Shown here: positions 9,801-17,906 of the stretch, in pieces | Position numbering within the stretch: position 1 is the first letter of the stretch | How the letters are laid out: each line of letters starts with the position of its first letter | Assembly (NCBI RefSeq): GCF_013366925.1 | Contig: NZ_JAALDK010000002.1 | Coordinates: 124,001-188,000 of the forward strand | Reading direction: 5' to 3' | Origin: Paraburkholderia youngii | Lineage (GTDB): Bacteria > Pseudomonadota > Gammaproteobacteria > Burkholderiales > Burkholderiaceae | DNA: 64,000 nt | Notes under the pieces: generated by a model | Told to the model about the DNA's origin: nothing | What the model saw: the letters and a program-made list of their open reading frames with translations, nothing else | Database searches by the model: none | Translations under genes and position numbers: made by a program

Positions 9801-12800
9801 GCGTCGGCGGCGACGGCAACACGGTGACGACGATCAACAACGGCAACATCGTCACCCGCGGCGCGGCCTCGACCGGCATCTTCGCGCAAAGCGTCGGCGG
9901 CGGCGGGGGCAAAGGCGGCAAGGGCGCGGCGGCCGCGGGCGGCAGCGGCGGCCTCGACACGATCTCCAACGCCCAGACGCTGTTTGGCATTCTGGGTCAG
10001 GGCCTCGGCCTCAACCAGAATGTGCAGAACCTGGGCAACAACATCCTGCAGGTCGGAGTGCTCGGCGAAAAAATCAAAGCGACTTATGGTGATCTGGAAA
10101 AGCTCCTCACGCAGCCGGACGGGGTATCGAAAGTACTGGGCACCGTGAACCAGATCAGCGTCGGCGTGGCGGTCGGCGGCAGTGGCGGCGCGGGTGGCTT
10201 GGGCGGCGCGGTGAACGCCAGCAACGCCGGCGCGATCGGCACCTATGGCGCGCAATCCCACGGCATCTTCGCGCAGAGCGTTGGCGGCGGCGGCGGCAGC
10301 GGCGGCGCGGCGAGTTCGGTCGGCAAGTCGAACAATGATTCGAAGGTGCAGGCCGCGGTCGCCGTGGGCGGCAGCGGCGGCGCGGCGGGCTCGGGCGGGG
10401 CGGTGAGTGTCGTGCAGAAGGCAAATGGCGCAGTCGAGACGCAGGGGGTGGAAGCGTTCGGCGTGTACGCGCAGAGCGTAGGCGGCGGGGGCGGCAACGG
10501 CGCGATGTCGGGGGCGGTCAGCGGTTCGCTGAAAAGCCTGTCGATCGCCGTGGGCGGCAATGGCGGAGGCGCCGGGAATGGCGGCGACGTGAGCGTCAGC
10601 AACGGCGGCACGGTCACGACACTTGGCAAGCACAGCGTCGGCATCCTCGCGCAAAGTATCGGAGGCGGCGGCGGTGTCGTGACGACCGCGAGCAGCGATG
10701 AGACATTCGATCCTTCCAAAGCCGTCCAGAATCCGCAGGGACGGATCGCCGACATCTACGGGGTGACACTGAGCTTCGGCGGTCAGAACGGCAGTTCGGG
10801 AAATGGCGGCGGCGTCACTGTCAACACGCAAGGCAACGTGACGACGAGCGGGCTTGACGCGCACGGTATCGTCGCGCAGTCGATCGGCGGCGGGGGCGGG
10901 TTCGTGGTGGGCGGACAGATCAACACGAGCACGCTCGTTGGCGCCGGGGGCGCGAGCGGCAATGGTGGCAACGTTCTTGTCGTGGACACCAACAACACTG
11001 TCTCTACCACCGGCGACGGTGCGTATGGGATAGTCGCACAATCGATCGGCGGTGGCGGGGGCTTTGCCGGCGACCCGTCCGCCCCGAACTACTACGATGA
11101 CAATACGAGCGGCACGGTATTCGCCAACAGCGGCAATGGCGGCACCGTCAACGTCATCGTGGCAAACGGCGGGAAGATCGTGACGACCGGCCGGTACGCG
11201 CCCGCGATTTTCGCGCAATCGATCGGCGGTGGCGGTGGTCTGGTGGCCTCCAACAACAACTCAAGCACGCTCGGCCCGCTGCATGATGTGGCACGTGGCA
11301 GCGCGGGTGGCGCCGGCGTGGGCGGCATGGTCGCCGTCAACGTCAGGGATAACGACACGGTCATGGCCACAGGCGTCGGGTCCGCCGGCATCCTGGCGCA
11401 AAGCGACGGCCAGAAAGGCGGGCAAATCTCGATCCACCTGGCGCCCGGGTCGAAAGTCGTAGGCGGCACGACCGATCCCAATTTCCGGACCTCCTCAATG
11501 GGCGGGTTGAACCCGGAGTTTCGCGACGCTGCCGCCGTCCGTCTGATTGGCGGCAATAACAACATCATCACCAACCAGGGCACCATCCAGACCTTAGGCA
11601 AATACGCAATCCTGGTGGACCCCACGTTGTATGGCGAGGCGTCCGCCACCACCACGGTCAACAACTCCGGCACTATCACCGGTGACATTCACGTCCTTGG
11701 TGGCCCCGGCAACAGCGTTGTCAACAATCTGCCCGGTGGCGTTATCGACACACCGGCCACGCTGAACGTCGGAGGCGGCACGGTGAACAACGCCGGTACG
11801 CTGAAAGTCGGCGGCGCGAAGTCGATCGGCAATACGATTCTCACCGGCAATCTCGTGCAGAGTTCGACTGGCACGCTGAACGTACAGATCGATCCGGCCA
11901 ACAAGCGGTCCGATCTGCTCAACATCACGGGTACCGCCGCGCTTGCCGGCAAGGTGCAGGCCGATCCGGTGAGCTATCTGAAGAGCACGAGCACCGTGCT
12001 GTCGGCGGCCGGCGGCATTCGGCCGGATGCGGCGCTCGCGGGTTCATCGACGCCGGTCTACCGCTTCACGCCGCTGGTGCAGGGCAACACCGTCGCGATC
12101 AAGACCGATGCGGACTTCGTCGGTGCGAGCAAGGGGGCTTCGGCCACGCAGCAGAGTGTCGCAGCCAACCTGGACCGGTTGTGGAACAGTGCCGACCCTA
12201 CCTTTGCACCCATCTTCGGAGCCTTCGGTAGCGCCGGTAGCACGGCGGGCTATGCCCAGACGCTGACCGCCGTTTCCGGCCAGGAGTTGCTCGGCGTTGC
12301 CGCTGCGCGCTACCAGTCCAGCCAGGCATTCTCGCGCTCCGTCTTCAGTTGTCCAGAGTTCGGCGACGACGACACCACCGTCAGAAAGCAGGGCTCCTGC
12401 ATGTGGTTCCGTGCCACGGGCATGTGGGAAAACCGCAGCGCCGACGCTTCGTTCCCAGGTTTCGGCTGGCAAGGTACGACGATGAAAGTCGGCGGGCAGG
12501 TCCAGTTGCAGCCCGGCTGGTTCCTCGGTGGCGCCATCGGCTACGAGACCGACCGTTTCACCGGCAACGATAACCTGACGAGCGCCAATGGCAATGCGCT
12601 TCTTGGCGTCGTCGCGCTCAAGCACGAGGTCGGGCCGTGGACTTTCAGCGGTGCGGTGGACGCCAGCTACGGCTGGTTGAACAGCTCGCGCGTGATCCCG
12701 AGCGCCAATGCGGTGGCGACCGCGTCTCCCAATTCGTTCAATCTCGGAATGCACATGCGCGCGGCCTATCAGATTCCGTTCGGCCGTTTCTACCTGGAGC

Positions 12801-13213
12801 CGGCGCTCGATGGCGACCTGAACTACATCAATCTACCGGGTTACACGGAGAGCGGTGCGGGCGCGCTCAACCTGAAGGTGAATAGTGCGAACAGCGTCAT
12901 TGCGACCGGCACGCCGAACCTGCGGATCGGGACGCGCGCGCAGATCGGGTCAGCGACAGTCGACGCTTATGTCGGCGCCGGGGTGAGCTTCATTGCAGGC
13001 AATAGCTACACGACCAACGCCTCGTTCGCCGCTGCCCCGGGTTTCGGCAGCTTCACCAATACGCTCACCAATGCGCACGTTGCAGGCAAGTTTTCCGCTG
13101 GGGTAGAGGTCTATACGACCAAACGTCTCGATGTGCGTCTGGAGTATGACGGCGTCGTTGCCGCGCACGAGGTCGAGAATGGCGGCCAGATCCGGTTCAA
13201 GTACCGGTTCTGA
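6875..13213 (+). CDS. Giant glycine-rich autotransporter (type Va secretion)
   Basis: Surface or secreted autotransporter of about 2,112 residues. The N-terminus is an extended signal peptide: a long charged lead (MRKIVYIFKHSSH...), then KRRTVVALASAV and a core ending at VAVRAQ. The ATG at 6875 is preferred over an in-frame TTG at 6848. The passenger, about residues 60-1600, is very rich in Gly, Ala, Ser and Asn and is built on a beta-helix-like repeat whose landmark is AQS(I/V)GGGGG, found about 16 times with roughly 60-90 residue spacing and often preceded by a TxGxxAxGI(F/L) phrase. The last 270 or so residues form the autotransporter beta-barrel and end with IRFKYRF, the C-terminal aromatic signature for outer-membrane insertion. 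No protease or enzyme domain is visible. A role in adhesion or aggregation is inferred from the class. Confidence 0.9.
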   Translation: MRKIVYIFKHSSHCESARTLTSALCFEDCCGRKRRTVVALASAVTSLAALFVPVAVRAQCNSSADPALPVAPAQTNFSNQSFGAAPLPQYYLNAAGQAGCKGADDGSWNGVGQDGFAGQSGGSFNSVNSGITVKGGFAPTFISPTMGAGWSVDGGDGGAGGQGGYDANGSAHTGNGGAAGNGGAVSVQFSGTVGPDPKGVLPEVALDVEANGGTGGVGAVSNAQGTEPLYGGNGGAGGRGGQAALNASGSIQFYGVGLRASALGGTGGAGGNSPTPGDLVVEGHGGKGGNGGNGGTATLAFQNGSLTASTPAGQIFPMQADADGGTGGSAGGAYGGSGSFGGTGGNGGNGGTASAELGSGGQIVFSDQMQPANSRYQPGSGVTARANGGAGGGGGTAIDGSFRNEGGVGGNGGIAGSASATVLGSIDYTANVPAGQSAAGLIGGQGVLVQANGGAGGIGDGAQSTVVGEGGDGGKAGAGGSASLTLGDATNTATIKTNGPYTHGALVQSVGGGGGNGGSVSFALAGTGGAGAAGGDGGAVTVDSDHAFVTVGSQSGVGSIPLIAQSIGGGGGSGGDASGVTAGAGFEIGGNGGQGGNGGAVKLALGQNSVFGSLDQSGGAGILAQSIGGSGGNAGSATSSGGGLITMVIGGDAHGGGAGGQVTVDNAALVTTYGDHAAGIKAQSIGGGGGNGGNATAFTVGGPLSSSVAIGGQGGGGGAAGAVSLTNTGQVVTYGSDAEGVVLQSIGGGGGSGGSATARAVAASASPNIPSISVSAAIGGAGGTGNTGGNVTLDNSGLITTAGDSATGVFAQSVGGGGGTGGDATAASYSASPAKGASLSLSVALGGSGGSGGTGGAVNLENSGLIATLGQDAHGVFAQSIGGGGGNGGTGDASATAANAKASFSASIAVGGTGGTGGTGGTVGLTNDGSIATRGDGADAVFAQSVGGGGGAGGGGTAAASGGKDAIAVGVGGKGGVGGDGNTVTTINNGNIVTRGAASTGIFAQSVGGGGGKGGKGAAAAGGSGGLDTISNAQTLFGILGQGLGLNQNVQNLGNNILQVGVLGEKIKATYGDLEKLLTQPDGVSKVLGTVNQISVGVAVGGSGGAGGLGGAVNASNAGAIGTYGAQSHGIFAQSVGGGGGSGGAASSVGKSNNDSKVQAAVAVGGSGGAAGSGGAVSVVQKANGAVETQGVEAFGVYAQSVGGGGGNGAMSGAVSGSLKSLSIAVGGNGGGAGNGGDVSVSNGGTVTTLGKHSVGILAQSIGGGGGVVTTASSDETFDPSKAVQNPQGRIADIYGVTLSFGGQNGSSGNGGGVTVNTQGNVTTSGLDAHGIVAQSIGGGGGFVVGGQINTSTLVGAGGASGNGGNVLVVDTNNTVSTTGDGAYGIVAQSIGGGGGFAGDPSAPNYYDDNTSGTVFANSGNGGTVNVIVANGGKIVTTGRYAPAIFAQSIGGGGGLVASNNNSSTLGPLHDVARGSAGGAGVGGMVAVNVRDNDTVMATGVGSAGILAQSDGQKGGQISIHLAPGSKVVGGTTDPNFRTSSMGGLNPEFRDAAAVRLIGGNNNIITNQGTIQTLGKYAILVDPTLYGEASATTTVNNSGTITGDIHVLGGPGNSVVNNLPGGVIDTPATLNVGGGTVNNAGTLKVGGAKSIGNTILTGNLVQSSTGTLNVQIDPANKRSDLLNITGTAALAGKVQADPVSYLKSTSTVLSAAGGIRPDAALAGSSTPVYRFTPLVQGNTVAIKTDADFVGASKGASATQQSVAANLDRLWNSADPTFAPIFGAFGSAGSTAGYAQTLTAVSGQELLGVAAARYQSSQAFSRSVFSCPEFGDDDTTVRKQGSCMWFRATGMWENRSADASFPGFGWQGTTMKVGGQVQLQPGWFLGGAIGYETDRFTGNDNLTSANGNALLGVVALKHEVGPWTFSGAVDASYGWLNSSRVIPSANAVATASPNSFNLGMHMRAAYQIPFGRFYLEPALDGDLNYINLPGYTESGAGALNLKVNSANSVIATGTPNLRIGTRAQIGSATVDAYVGAGVSFIAGNSYTTNASFAAAPGFGSFTNTLTNAHVAGKFSAGVEVYTTKRLDVRLEYDGVVAAHEVENGGQIRFKYRF

Positions 13214-13309
13214 AAAAACATCCGGGACCCGGACAATGCAGCAAAAGCCATAAAGCGTAGTTGGATTGGTGACCAGGATGCGCTGTCGCAAATCCGGTTC
13301 GGGTACCCA

Positions 13310-13492
13310 GTGCGCGAGTTGATTCAACACGCGCGCGTCGTCGACGTGACGGAATGGGCTTATGGCGGTCGATTTTTCGCCCGGCTCATTCTCGGCGGCA
13401 TCGAGTTCATGCACATGATCGTGAAAGGCCAGATGAAAGACGACGGCATCGCGCAGACTCCCGCCCAGCAGTTCTACGCCTTGATCGTATAA
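13310..13492 (+). pseudogene. IS6-type transposase C-terminal remnant
   Basis: About 60 codons containing LILGGIEFMHMIVKGQMK and ending TPAQQFYALIV match the typical tail of an IS6-family DDE transposase (the GIExMxMxxKGQ block followed by a short hydrophobic end). The catalytic residues and both inverted repeats are missing. The frame opens from a GTG at 13310 with no ribosome site. It differs in sequence from the other IS6-type copies in the window, so it comes from a separate insertion event. Confidence 0.6.
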
Positions 13493-13760
13493 GTAATCCT
13501 CACCATATCGACATTTCTTTGACTCGTCTTCATTAACGCGACAAAACCCGAATGCCTCCACTCAATCGCCTGTCGATTGCCGTTTTCTCCTACACCTGTT
13601 CTGGACTGGTTCCATATATCAATGAGAGTGAGGTATCTCAAAGCAGATCATGAAGGGCATACACACACAATCCGAAACGGAAAAGGCCACCCGACCTGTG
13701 CTGATATCCCGCGTTGACAAGCTGCGCTGGTGCTTCACTTCGCGGGACGGTTGCACGCCA

Positions 13761-14780
13761 TCACGATACATTGACGCGTTGATGCGTTCGTGCAGCCGAC
13801 GCCAGCGCATCAAGCACTCTGGCGTTGGCGACCGCGTCATCCGTCGTGAATGGCATTGTCCGCTTAGTCAATACTGCAGATGCAAACGCCTCAATCATCA
13901 GGCAGTACTGATTGACTGGAGGAAATACCTCTTCCCGTCGATTTCCGTCCGCGTCGACCAGAACGACCAGGGCCTGAGGGACGCGGGTACCCATTCCAGG
14001 GAGAATTGCACGCGGCACTTCGATCGAACCCTCGGTGCCGATCACGGTGTAAGTTCCCTGACCACCTGCCATGAACGAGCAACTGACCGAAGCAATGCAA
14101 CCATTCGGGAATTCGAGAATGCCCGTCGTTGCAATGTCCACATCGAAATGCGGGTCGACGATCCAGATCGCGCTCGCATGCGTGGGCTCGCATGCAAATA
14201 TCATCCGCGCGATGTTGACCGCATAGCACCCCATATCCAGCAGGGCGCCGCCTCCAAGCGCAGGCTGCAATCGAACGTTGGCGGGGTCGGGCGGATTCAT
14301 CAGATTTACGGACAGATGTGCGCGAACCTCGCGGACCTGGCCTATCGCACCTTGCGCAATAAGCTCGTGCACGCGCCGGTGTTGCGGATGAAACCGATAC
14401 ATGAAGCCTTCCATCAGTGCCACGCCATGACGCGAGAAGGCGTCGGAAACCATTTCTGCCATCTTCGCGGTCGTCGCGAGCGGTTTCTCACACAGAACCG
14501 CTTTCCCTGCCTCGGCCGCGCGCATTGCCCATTCGGCATGCATGCTGTTGGGAAGCGGGATATAGATCGCATCAACGCCGACATCGGCCAGCAACGCGTC
14601 GTAGCTCTCCACTACTCGCGGTATGCCCAAGGCCTGTGTGTAATCGCGGGCTTTTGCAGGGTCGCGGCTCGCGAGTGCCACAACGGACCCGTTGACGGAC
14701 GTTTGAATAGCAGGGATCACCTGAGTGCGCGCGATGTCGGCAGTGCCCATCACGCCCCAACGCAAATGACTGACCATCAC
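13761..14780 (-). CDS. Gfo/Idh/MocA family sugar oxidoreductase
   Basis: NAD(P)-dependent dehydrogenase of 339 residues from the family that oxidises sugars, inositols or their derivatives. The Rossmann motif is at the N-terminus (WGVMGTADIA), and the signature CEKPLA, whose lysine is catalytic in the family, lies near residue 95. The second half is the family alpha/beta substrate domain. Start is the ATG at 14780 or the adjacent one at 14777. The gene is leftward, with a promoter and LacI-type operator far upstream (15000-15059), implying a leader of about 240 bases. Its operator is shared with the LacI module at 29 kb, so it is probably a member of that sugar regulon. The substrate is not determined. 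Confidence 0.85.
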   Translation of the reverse strand: MMVSHLRWGVMGTADIARTQVIPAIQTSVNGSVVALASRDPAKARDYTQALGIPRVVESYDALLADVGVDAIYIPLPNSMHAEWAMRAAEAGKAVLCEKPLATTAKMAEMVSDAFSRHGVALMEGFMYRFHPQHRRVHELIAQGAIGQVREVRAHLSVNLMNPPDPANVRLQPALGGGALLDMGCYAVNIARMIFACEPTHASAIWIVDPHFDVDIATTGILEFPNGCIASVSCSFMAGGQGTYTVIGTEGSIEVPRAILPGMGTRVPQALVVLVDADGNRREEVFPPVNQYCLMIEAFASAVLTKRTMPFTTDDAVANARVLDALASAARTHQRVNVS

Positions 14781-14999
14781 TGATTCTCCTTCATTGTTGA
14801 CATAGGCGAAATGCGACTAGTTGCGCCCGGCTGCCTCAGTGGGTGCTAGTCATCAATTGAACCGCAGCCATAGCGCGTTCCGCTGCAGACAATCGCAACC
14901 ATATTGCGATCTCGTTGCGAATGGCAGGGGCGCCAGATGGCGCAGCCTGCCAGGCAAACAATCATTGGTAACCTTGGCTAGCATTACCACGGCCCACAA

Positions 15000-15023
15000 C
15001 GAAACGTTTAGCGAAACGTTTTG
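15000..15023 (-). promoter_or_regulatory. LacI-type operator A, at leftward promoter
   Basis: A 24-base near-palindrome that, read leftward, is two 12-base halves, CAAAACGTTTCG and CTAAACGTTTCG. It lies just downstream of a leftward promoter core: a TTGTGA-like -35 (plus-strand 15054-15059), a 17-base spacer and TATAAA (15031-15036). A repressor here would block transcription of the Gfo/Idh gene. Near-identical copies occur at 15175, 29007 and 29184. Confidence 0.75.
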
Positions 15024-15141
15024 TTAGGAATTTATAGCAACCTGGCCGCCATATCACAATCAGGGGTTACACCGGCCACAATCTTGGTTCTCGACGCCAC
15101 TCTGGGCACGCCCTTGACCGAAAGTCCACGTTTACCCGCCA

Positions 15142-15198
15142 TTGACATCCGCAAGTGCCTTATCTAAATTTTGACGAAACGTTTCGCTAAACGTTTCG
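15142..15198 (+). promoter_or_regulatory. Rightward promoter with LacI-type operator B
   Basis: A rightward promoter core TTGACA (15142-15147), 17 bases, TAAATT (15165-15170) is followed after 4 bases by the operator at 15175-15198, two halves CGAAACGTTTCG and CTAAACGTTTCG. This 24-base site is identical to the one at 29184-29207. No rightward gene follows: the next gene is the leftward gntR, so this promoter seems to have lost its target. Confidence 0.7.
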
Positions 15199-15457
15199 GC
15201 GCGAGGCGCGTGGAAGGCGGAGCGGCTCGCCGCCTTTGACCGATGACGCGAACTGCGAACACGTATGGCCGGCCGCCCTACGAACGGCGCCTGCGGTGTC
15301 CGCGGATGGTTGCAGTGGAGGCGGCAGCAGCGTCTCGATCTTGTCCGAACAGACGGGCAGCAGTATGGGTGCGCCTAAGGCAGAAATTGGTCAACCGTGG
15401 GGAGAAAGTCGTGCAGAAAAGTCGTGGCGAAGACGATTGCGCTAGATGGCTCCTGCC

Positions 15458-16465
15458 TCAGTCCGTAGGCGTGAGGTATGAAGGAAGCGGTGGGGTGGGG
15501 AGCGCTTCAACATGGCCCCAACTGTCGATCCAAAACGCACAGGACTCCTGTAAATGCTGGAACAATGCTGCTGCAGCAGCCTCAAGCCTACCGTCGAGCC
15601 ACAGGCCGAGCACGTCGAGGTGCTCGCGTAGGCTACTTTCAAGGTGGGCCTGCGGTTCACCAACGCAACATTTAAGACGATGCGGGTTCGAAACGAGCAG
15701 AGAATGGGTCCGATCGAGCACGCGCAACAATTCTTGGTTCGGGCAGGCCGACAGTAATTCAATGTGCAGGTCCTTCTCAAGGCTGATGTGCGTGTCGCTG
15801 CCCAACTGCGGCATATCATCGAGCGCCGCTCGCAACCTATCGTGTGCCTCGCGCACGCGTTCTCGGGGAATAGCGCGCGCCGACTGCATCAGCGCCTGCG
15901 GCTCCAGGAGCCAGCGCAATTCATATAGGGCGTGTAGCCGATCGGCTGTGATGCGTTCAGCTTCCCACCGGCCCTGCCGGTCTTTGGTCACCATCCCAAG
16001 ACTATGCAATCGCCCTAGCGCGTCGCGAGCGACAGTGCGGCTTACGTCGAAATGCTCGGCCACGCGTTCTTCAGTAATTCGCAAAGAATGATAGACGACG
16101 CCGATGCAGACCTGTCGTTCCATCTCTGCATAGACCTGCTTCCATCGTGGCATCGGCTCGACAATCATTTCGGCGATGTTAGCGAGATCGCCCCGACTGT
16201 CGTCGGCATGCCGACCGACCACGATATACCCTCTGCCGGGTGCGGCACGCACGGCCTTGTCGATGCAGAGGGCTTCGAGCGCCCGTCGCGCTGGTGAACG
16301 ACTTACCGCGAATGCGCGAGCGACGTGAACCTCGAGCAGGCGCTCCCCAGGGCGGATGCGTCCGTCCTGGATCATCGCTTTGATATGCGCATAGACGCGC
16401 TGCTGCATCGGAGCGTGCTCGTCAGGATTCGAGCCGAGGCTGGAGAGGGCAGGCTTGGAACTCAT
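15458..16465 (-). CDS. GntR/FCD-type regulator with two DNA-binding domains
   Basis: Transcription regulator of 335 residues. Residues about 20-75 form a GntR winged helix (QRVYAHIKAMIQDGRIRPGE, then SRSPARRALEAL). Residues about 110-165 look like a second winged helix (RITEERVAEHFDVSRTVARDALGRL). An FCD-type helical ligand domain follows (LRWLLEPQALMQSARA, later LREHLDVLGLWLDG). Standard GntR/FCD proteins of about 230-250 residues have only the first and third parts, so the extra domain explains the length. The gene is divergent from the aldo/keto reductase gene across a spacer with repeated TGTAC half-sites, the probable operators. It is likely a local regulator of module 1, with a sugar or sugar acid as effector (inference). 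Confidence 0.83.
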   Translation of the reverse strand: MSSKPALSSLGSNPDEHAPMQQRVYAHIKAMIQDGRIRPGERLLEVHVARAFAVSRSPARRALEALCIDKAVRAAPGRGYIVVGRHADDSRGDLANIAEMIVEPMPRWKQVYAEMERQVCIGVVYHSLRITEERVAEHFDVSRTVARDALGRLHSLGMVTKDRQGRWEAERITADRLHALYELRWLLEPQALMQSARAIPRERVREAHDRLRAALDDMPQLGSDTHISLEKDLHIELLSACPNQELLRVLDRTHSLLVSNPHRLKCCVGEPQAHLESSLREHLDVLGLWLDGRLEAAAAALFQHLQESCAFWIDSWGHVEALPTPPLPSYLTPTD

Positions 16466-16628
16466 AGTTGGTTTGGTCCGCGGTGAGTCGTGTGCAACGA
16501 AATTATATTGTCAAAAACGAAGCGTGCTGAAAGCTCTGCCGTGCGAGCATTTCGGCCCCCTATGTTACGTGTTCTCAAGGTTCCGCTCGGGTGACTTAAA
16601 GCTCCAGGGTATGCACGGATGGTCACAC

Positions 16629-16692
16629 AATGTACGTCGTATACATTGCACCTATGTACAACGTATTCAATGTACGTACCGACAACTGTACA
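16629..16692. promoter_or_regulatory. Cluster of TGTAC half-sites, candidate GntR operators
   Basis: Within 64 bases the motif TGTAC occurs at 16631, 16656, 16671 and 16687 (TGTACA). The outer arms AATGTA and TACATT at 16629-16647 form an inverted repeat around a 7-base centre. The block lies between the divergent gntR and aldo/keto reductase genes, 43 bases before the latter's start, where a regulator would act. Its presence argues against the in-frame ATG at 16630 as a protein start. Confidence 0.6.
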
Positions 16693-16734
16693 CCTTTTTA
16701 CTCCACCATCGCACTCATTAGAAAGGATTCAGCC

Positions 16735-17796
16735 GTGTCACACGCTATGACTCGTCTGCCCAGTCGGCGCCGCTTTGAGAGCCGTTCCGGCCGGTCGTTG
16801 CAATTCACTTCTCTAGGCTTCGGTAGCGCGCCCCTAGGGAATCTTTACCGCGCCTTGAATAACGAGCAGGCGCGGCTGACGCTCGAAGCAGCTTGGCAGC
16901 ATGGAGTGCGTTACTACGATACGGCGCCGCTGTATGGATATGGATTGGCGGAGACACGCGTGGGATCGTTCCTTCGTGAACAACAGCGTGACGACTATCT
17001 CTTATCTACCAAGGTAGGGCGGCTGTTGAAACGCTGCGCACCCGAGCAGCGCGACGGCATCGGGAAGTTCTTTGAGGTACCGTCTCGCGAAGTCATCTAC
17101 GACTATTCATACGACGGCGTGATGCGCAGTCTCGAGGCTTCGTTCGAGCGTCTGGGAGCCGACCGGATCGACATCGTGTTGTGTCATGACATCGATATCT
17201 TCACGCATGGAAGTGCGGAAGCAAGCGCACAACGCACGCGTGAATTTCTTGACGGCGGTGTGCGAGCACTCAGCGATTTGCGCAGCCAGGGCGTGGTTGC
17301 AGCGATCGGCATCGGTGTAAATGAATGGCAGGTCAGCGAAACAGTTGCGCGCAATACCGACGTCGACTTATTCCTGCTGGCGGGACGCTACACACTGCTC
17401 GAGCAAGAATCGCTCGATTCCTTCCTGCCGCTGTGTATGAAGAAGGATATGGGTGTAATCATCGGCGGCCCGTTCAACTCGGGCATTCTCGCGACGGGGC
17501 CGAAGCCTGGGGCCTACTTTAACTATGGACCGGCCTCGCCCGACATACTCAAGCGGGTGGCGGCAATTGAAGCAGTATGCCGCGCCCATCAAGTAGCGCT
17601 GAGGGATGCTGCCTTGCAATTTCCGCTGATGCACCCGGCTGTCGTCAGTGTGATTCCCGGGGCGATAACGCCCGCCGAGTTACAAGGCAACGTCGAATCC
17701 ATGCAAACGCCGATTCCCGCGCAACTGTGGAGCGATCTGCGCAGCGAAGGTTTACTACGCACCGATGCGCCCGTCGTCGAGAACATGCAGGTCTAG
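16735..17796 (+). CDS. Aldo/keto reductase, probable L-fucose-type 1-dehydrogenase
   Basis: Cytoplasmic NAD(P)-dependent oxidoreductase of 353 residues. It resembles the D-threo-aldose/L-fucose 1-dehydrogenase branch of the aldo/keto reductases, which oxidise a sugar at C1 to its lactone. The catalytic tetrad is visible: Asp62, Tyr67 (YYDTAPLYGYG), Lys93 (LSTKVG) and His151 (LCHDIDI), counted from the GTG at 16735. That GTG is chosen because AAAGGA lies 7 bases before it and longer starts fall inside the operator block. It is the first gene of a rightward run (dioxygenase, mutarotase, ABC transporter, dehydratase, lactonase remnant), matching the first step of a non-phosphorylating deoxy-sugar pathway. 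The exact sugar is inferred. Confidence 0.82.
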   Translation: MSHAMTRLPSRRRFESRSGRSLQFTSLGFGSAPLGNLYRALNNEQARLTLEAAWQHGVRYYDTAPLYGYGLAETRVGSFLREQQRDDYLLSTKVGRLLKRCAPEQRDGIGKFFEVPSREVIYDYSYDGVMRSLEASFERLGADRIDIVLCHDIDIFTHGSAEASAQRTREFLDGGVRALSDLRSQGVVAAIGIGVNEWQVSETVARNTDVDLFLLAGRYTLLEQESLDSFLPLCMKKDMGVIIGGPFNSGILATGPKPGAYFNYGPASPDILKRVAAIEAVCRAHQVALRDAALQFPLMHPAVVSVIPGAITPAELQGNVESMQTPIPAQLWSDLRSEGLLRTDAPVVENMQV

Positions 17797-17906
17797 ACAA
17801 GCGCGGAACGGGAAGATAACCGGCCGCGACGCGGGTAATCAGGACACCATTGTTAGCAACACGATAGGCATCGCGATAAATCATTAACTTTCTCCGGGAG
17901 ACGCAG

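Larger units (their letters stand above)
14781..15457. other. Regulatory gap with two operators and divergent promoters
   Basis: A 677-base stretch without a defensible gene. It contains the two operators and promoter cores listed separately at 15000-15059 and 15142-15198, and a short GC-rich hairpin (AAGGCGG/CCGCCTT) at about 15214-15236. Frames in 15236-15445 have no family resemblance. Confidence 0.55.

Noticed and set aside
8390..11240. Regular repeated DNA that could be taken for a CRISPR array
   Set aside because: The repeats are in frame, imperfect and encode the AQS(I/V)GGGGG motif; there are no constant direct repeats with unique spacers.
6905..11688. Long opposite-strand frames inside the autotransporter gene
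   Set aside because: They are Pro/Ala/Arg-rich mirror readings of Gly/Ser repeats, with no family features; the plus-strand frame has signal peptide, repeats and barrel.
13214..13240. A small hairpin (TCCGG/CCGGA) behind the autotransporter as its terminator
   Set aside because: The stem is only five bases and the run of A lies before it on the plus strand, so it would work, if at all, for leftward transcripts.
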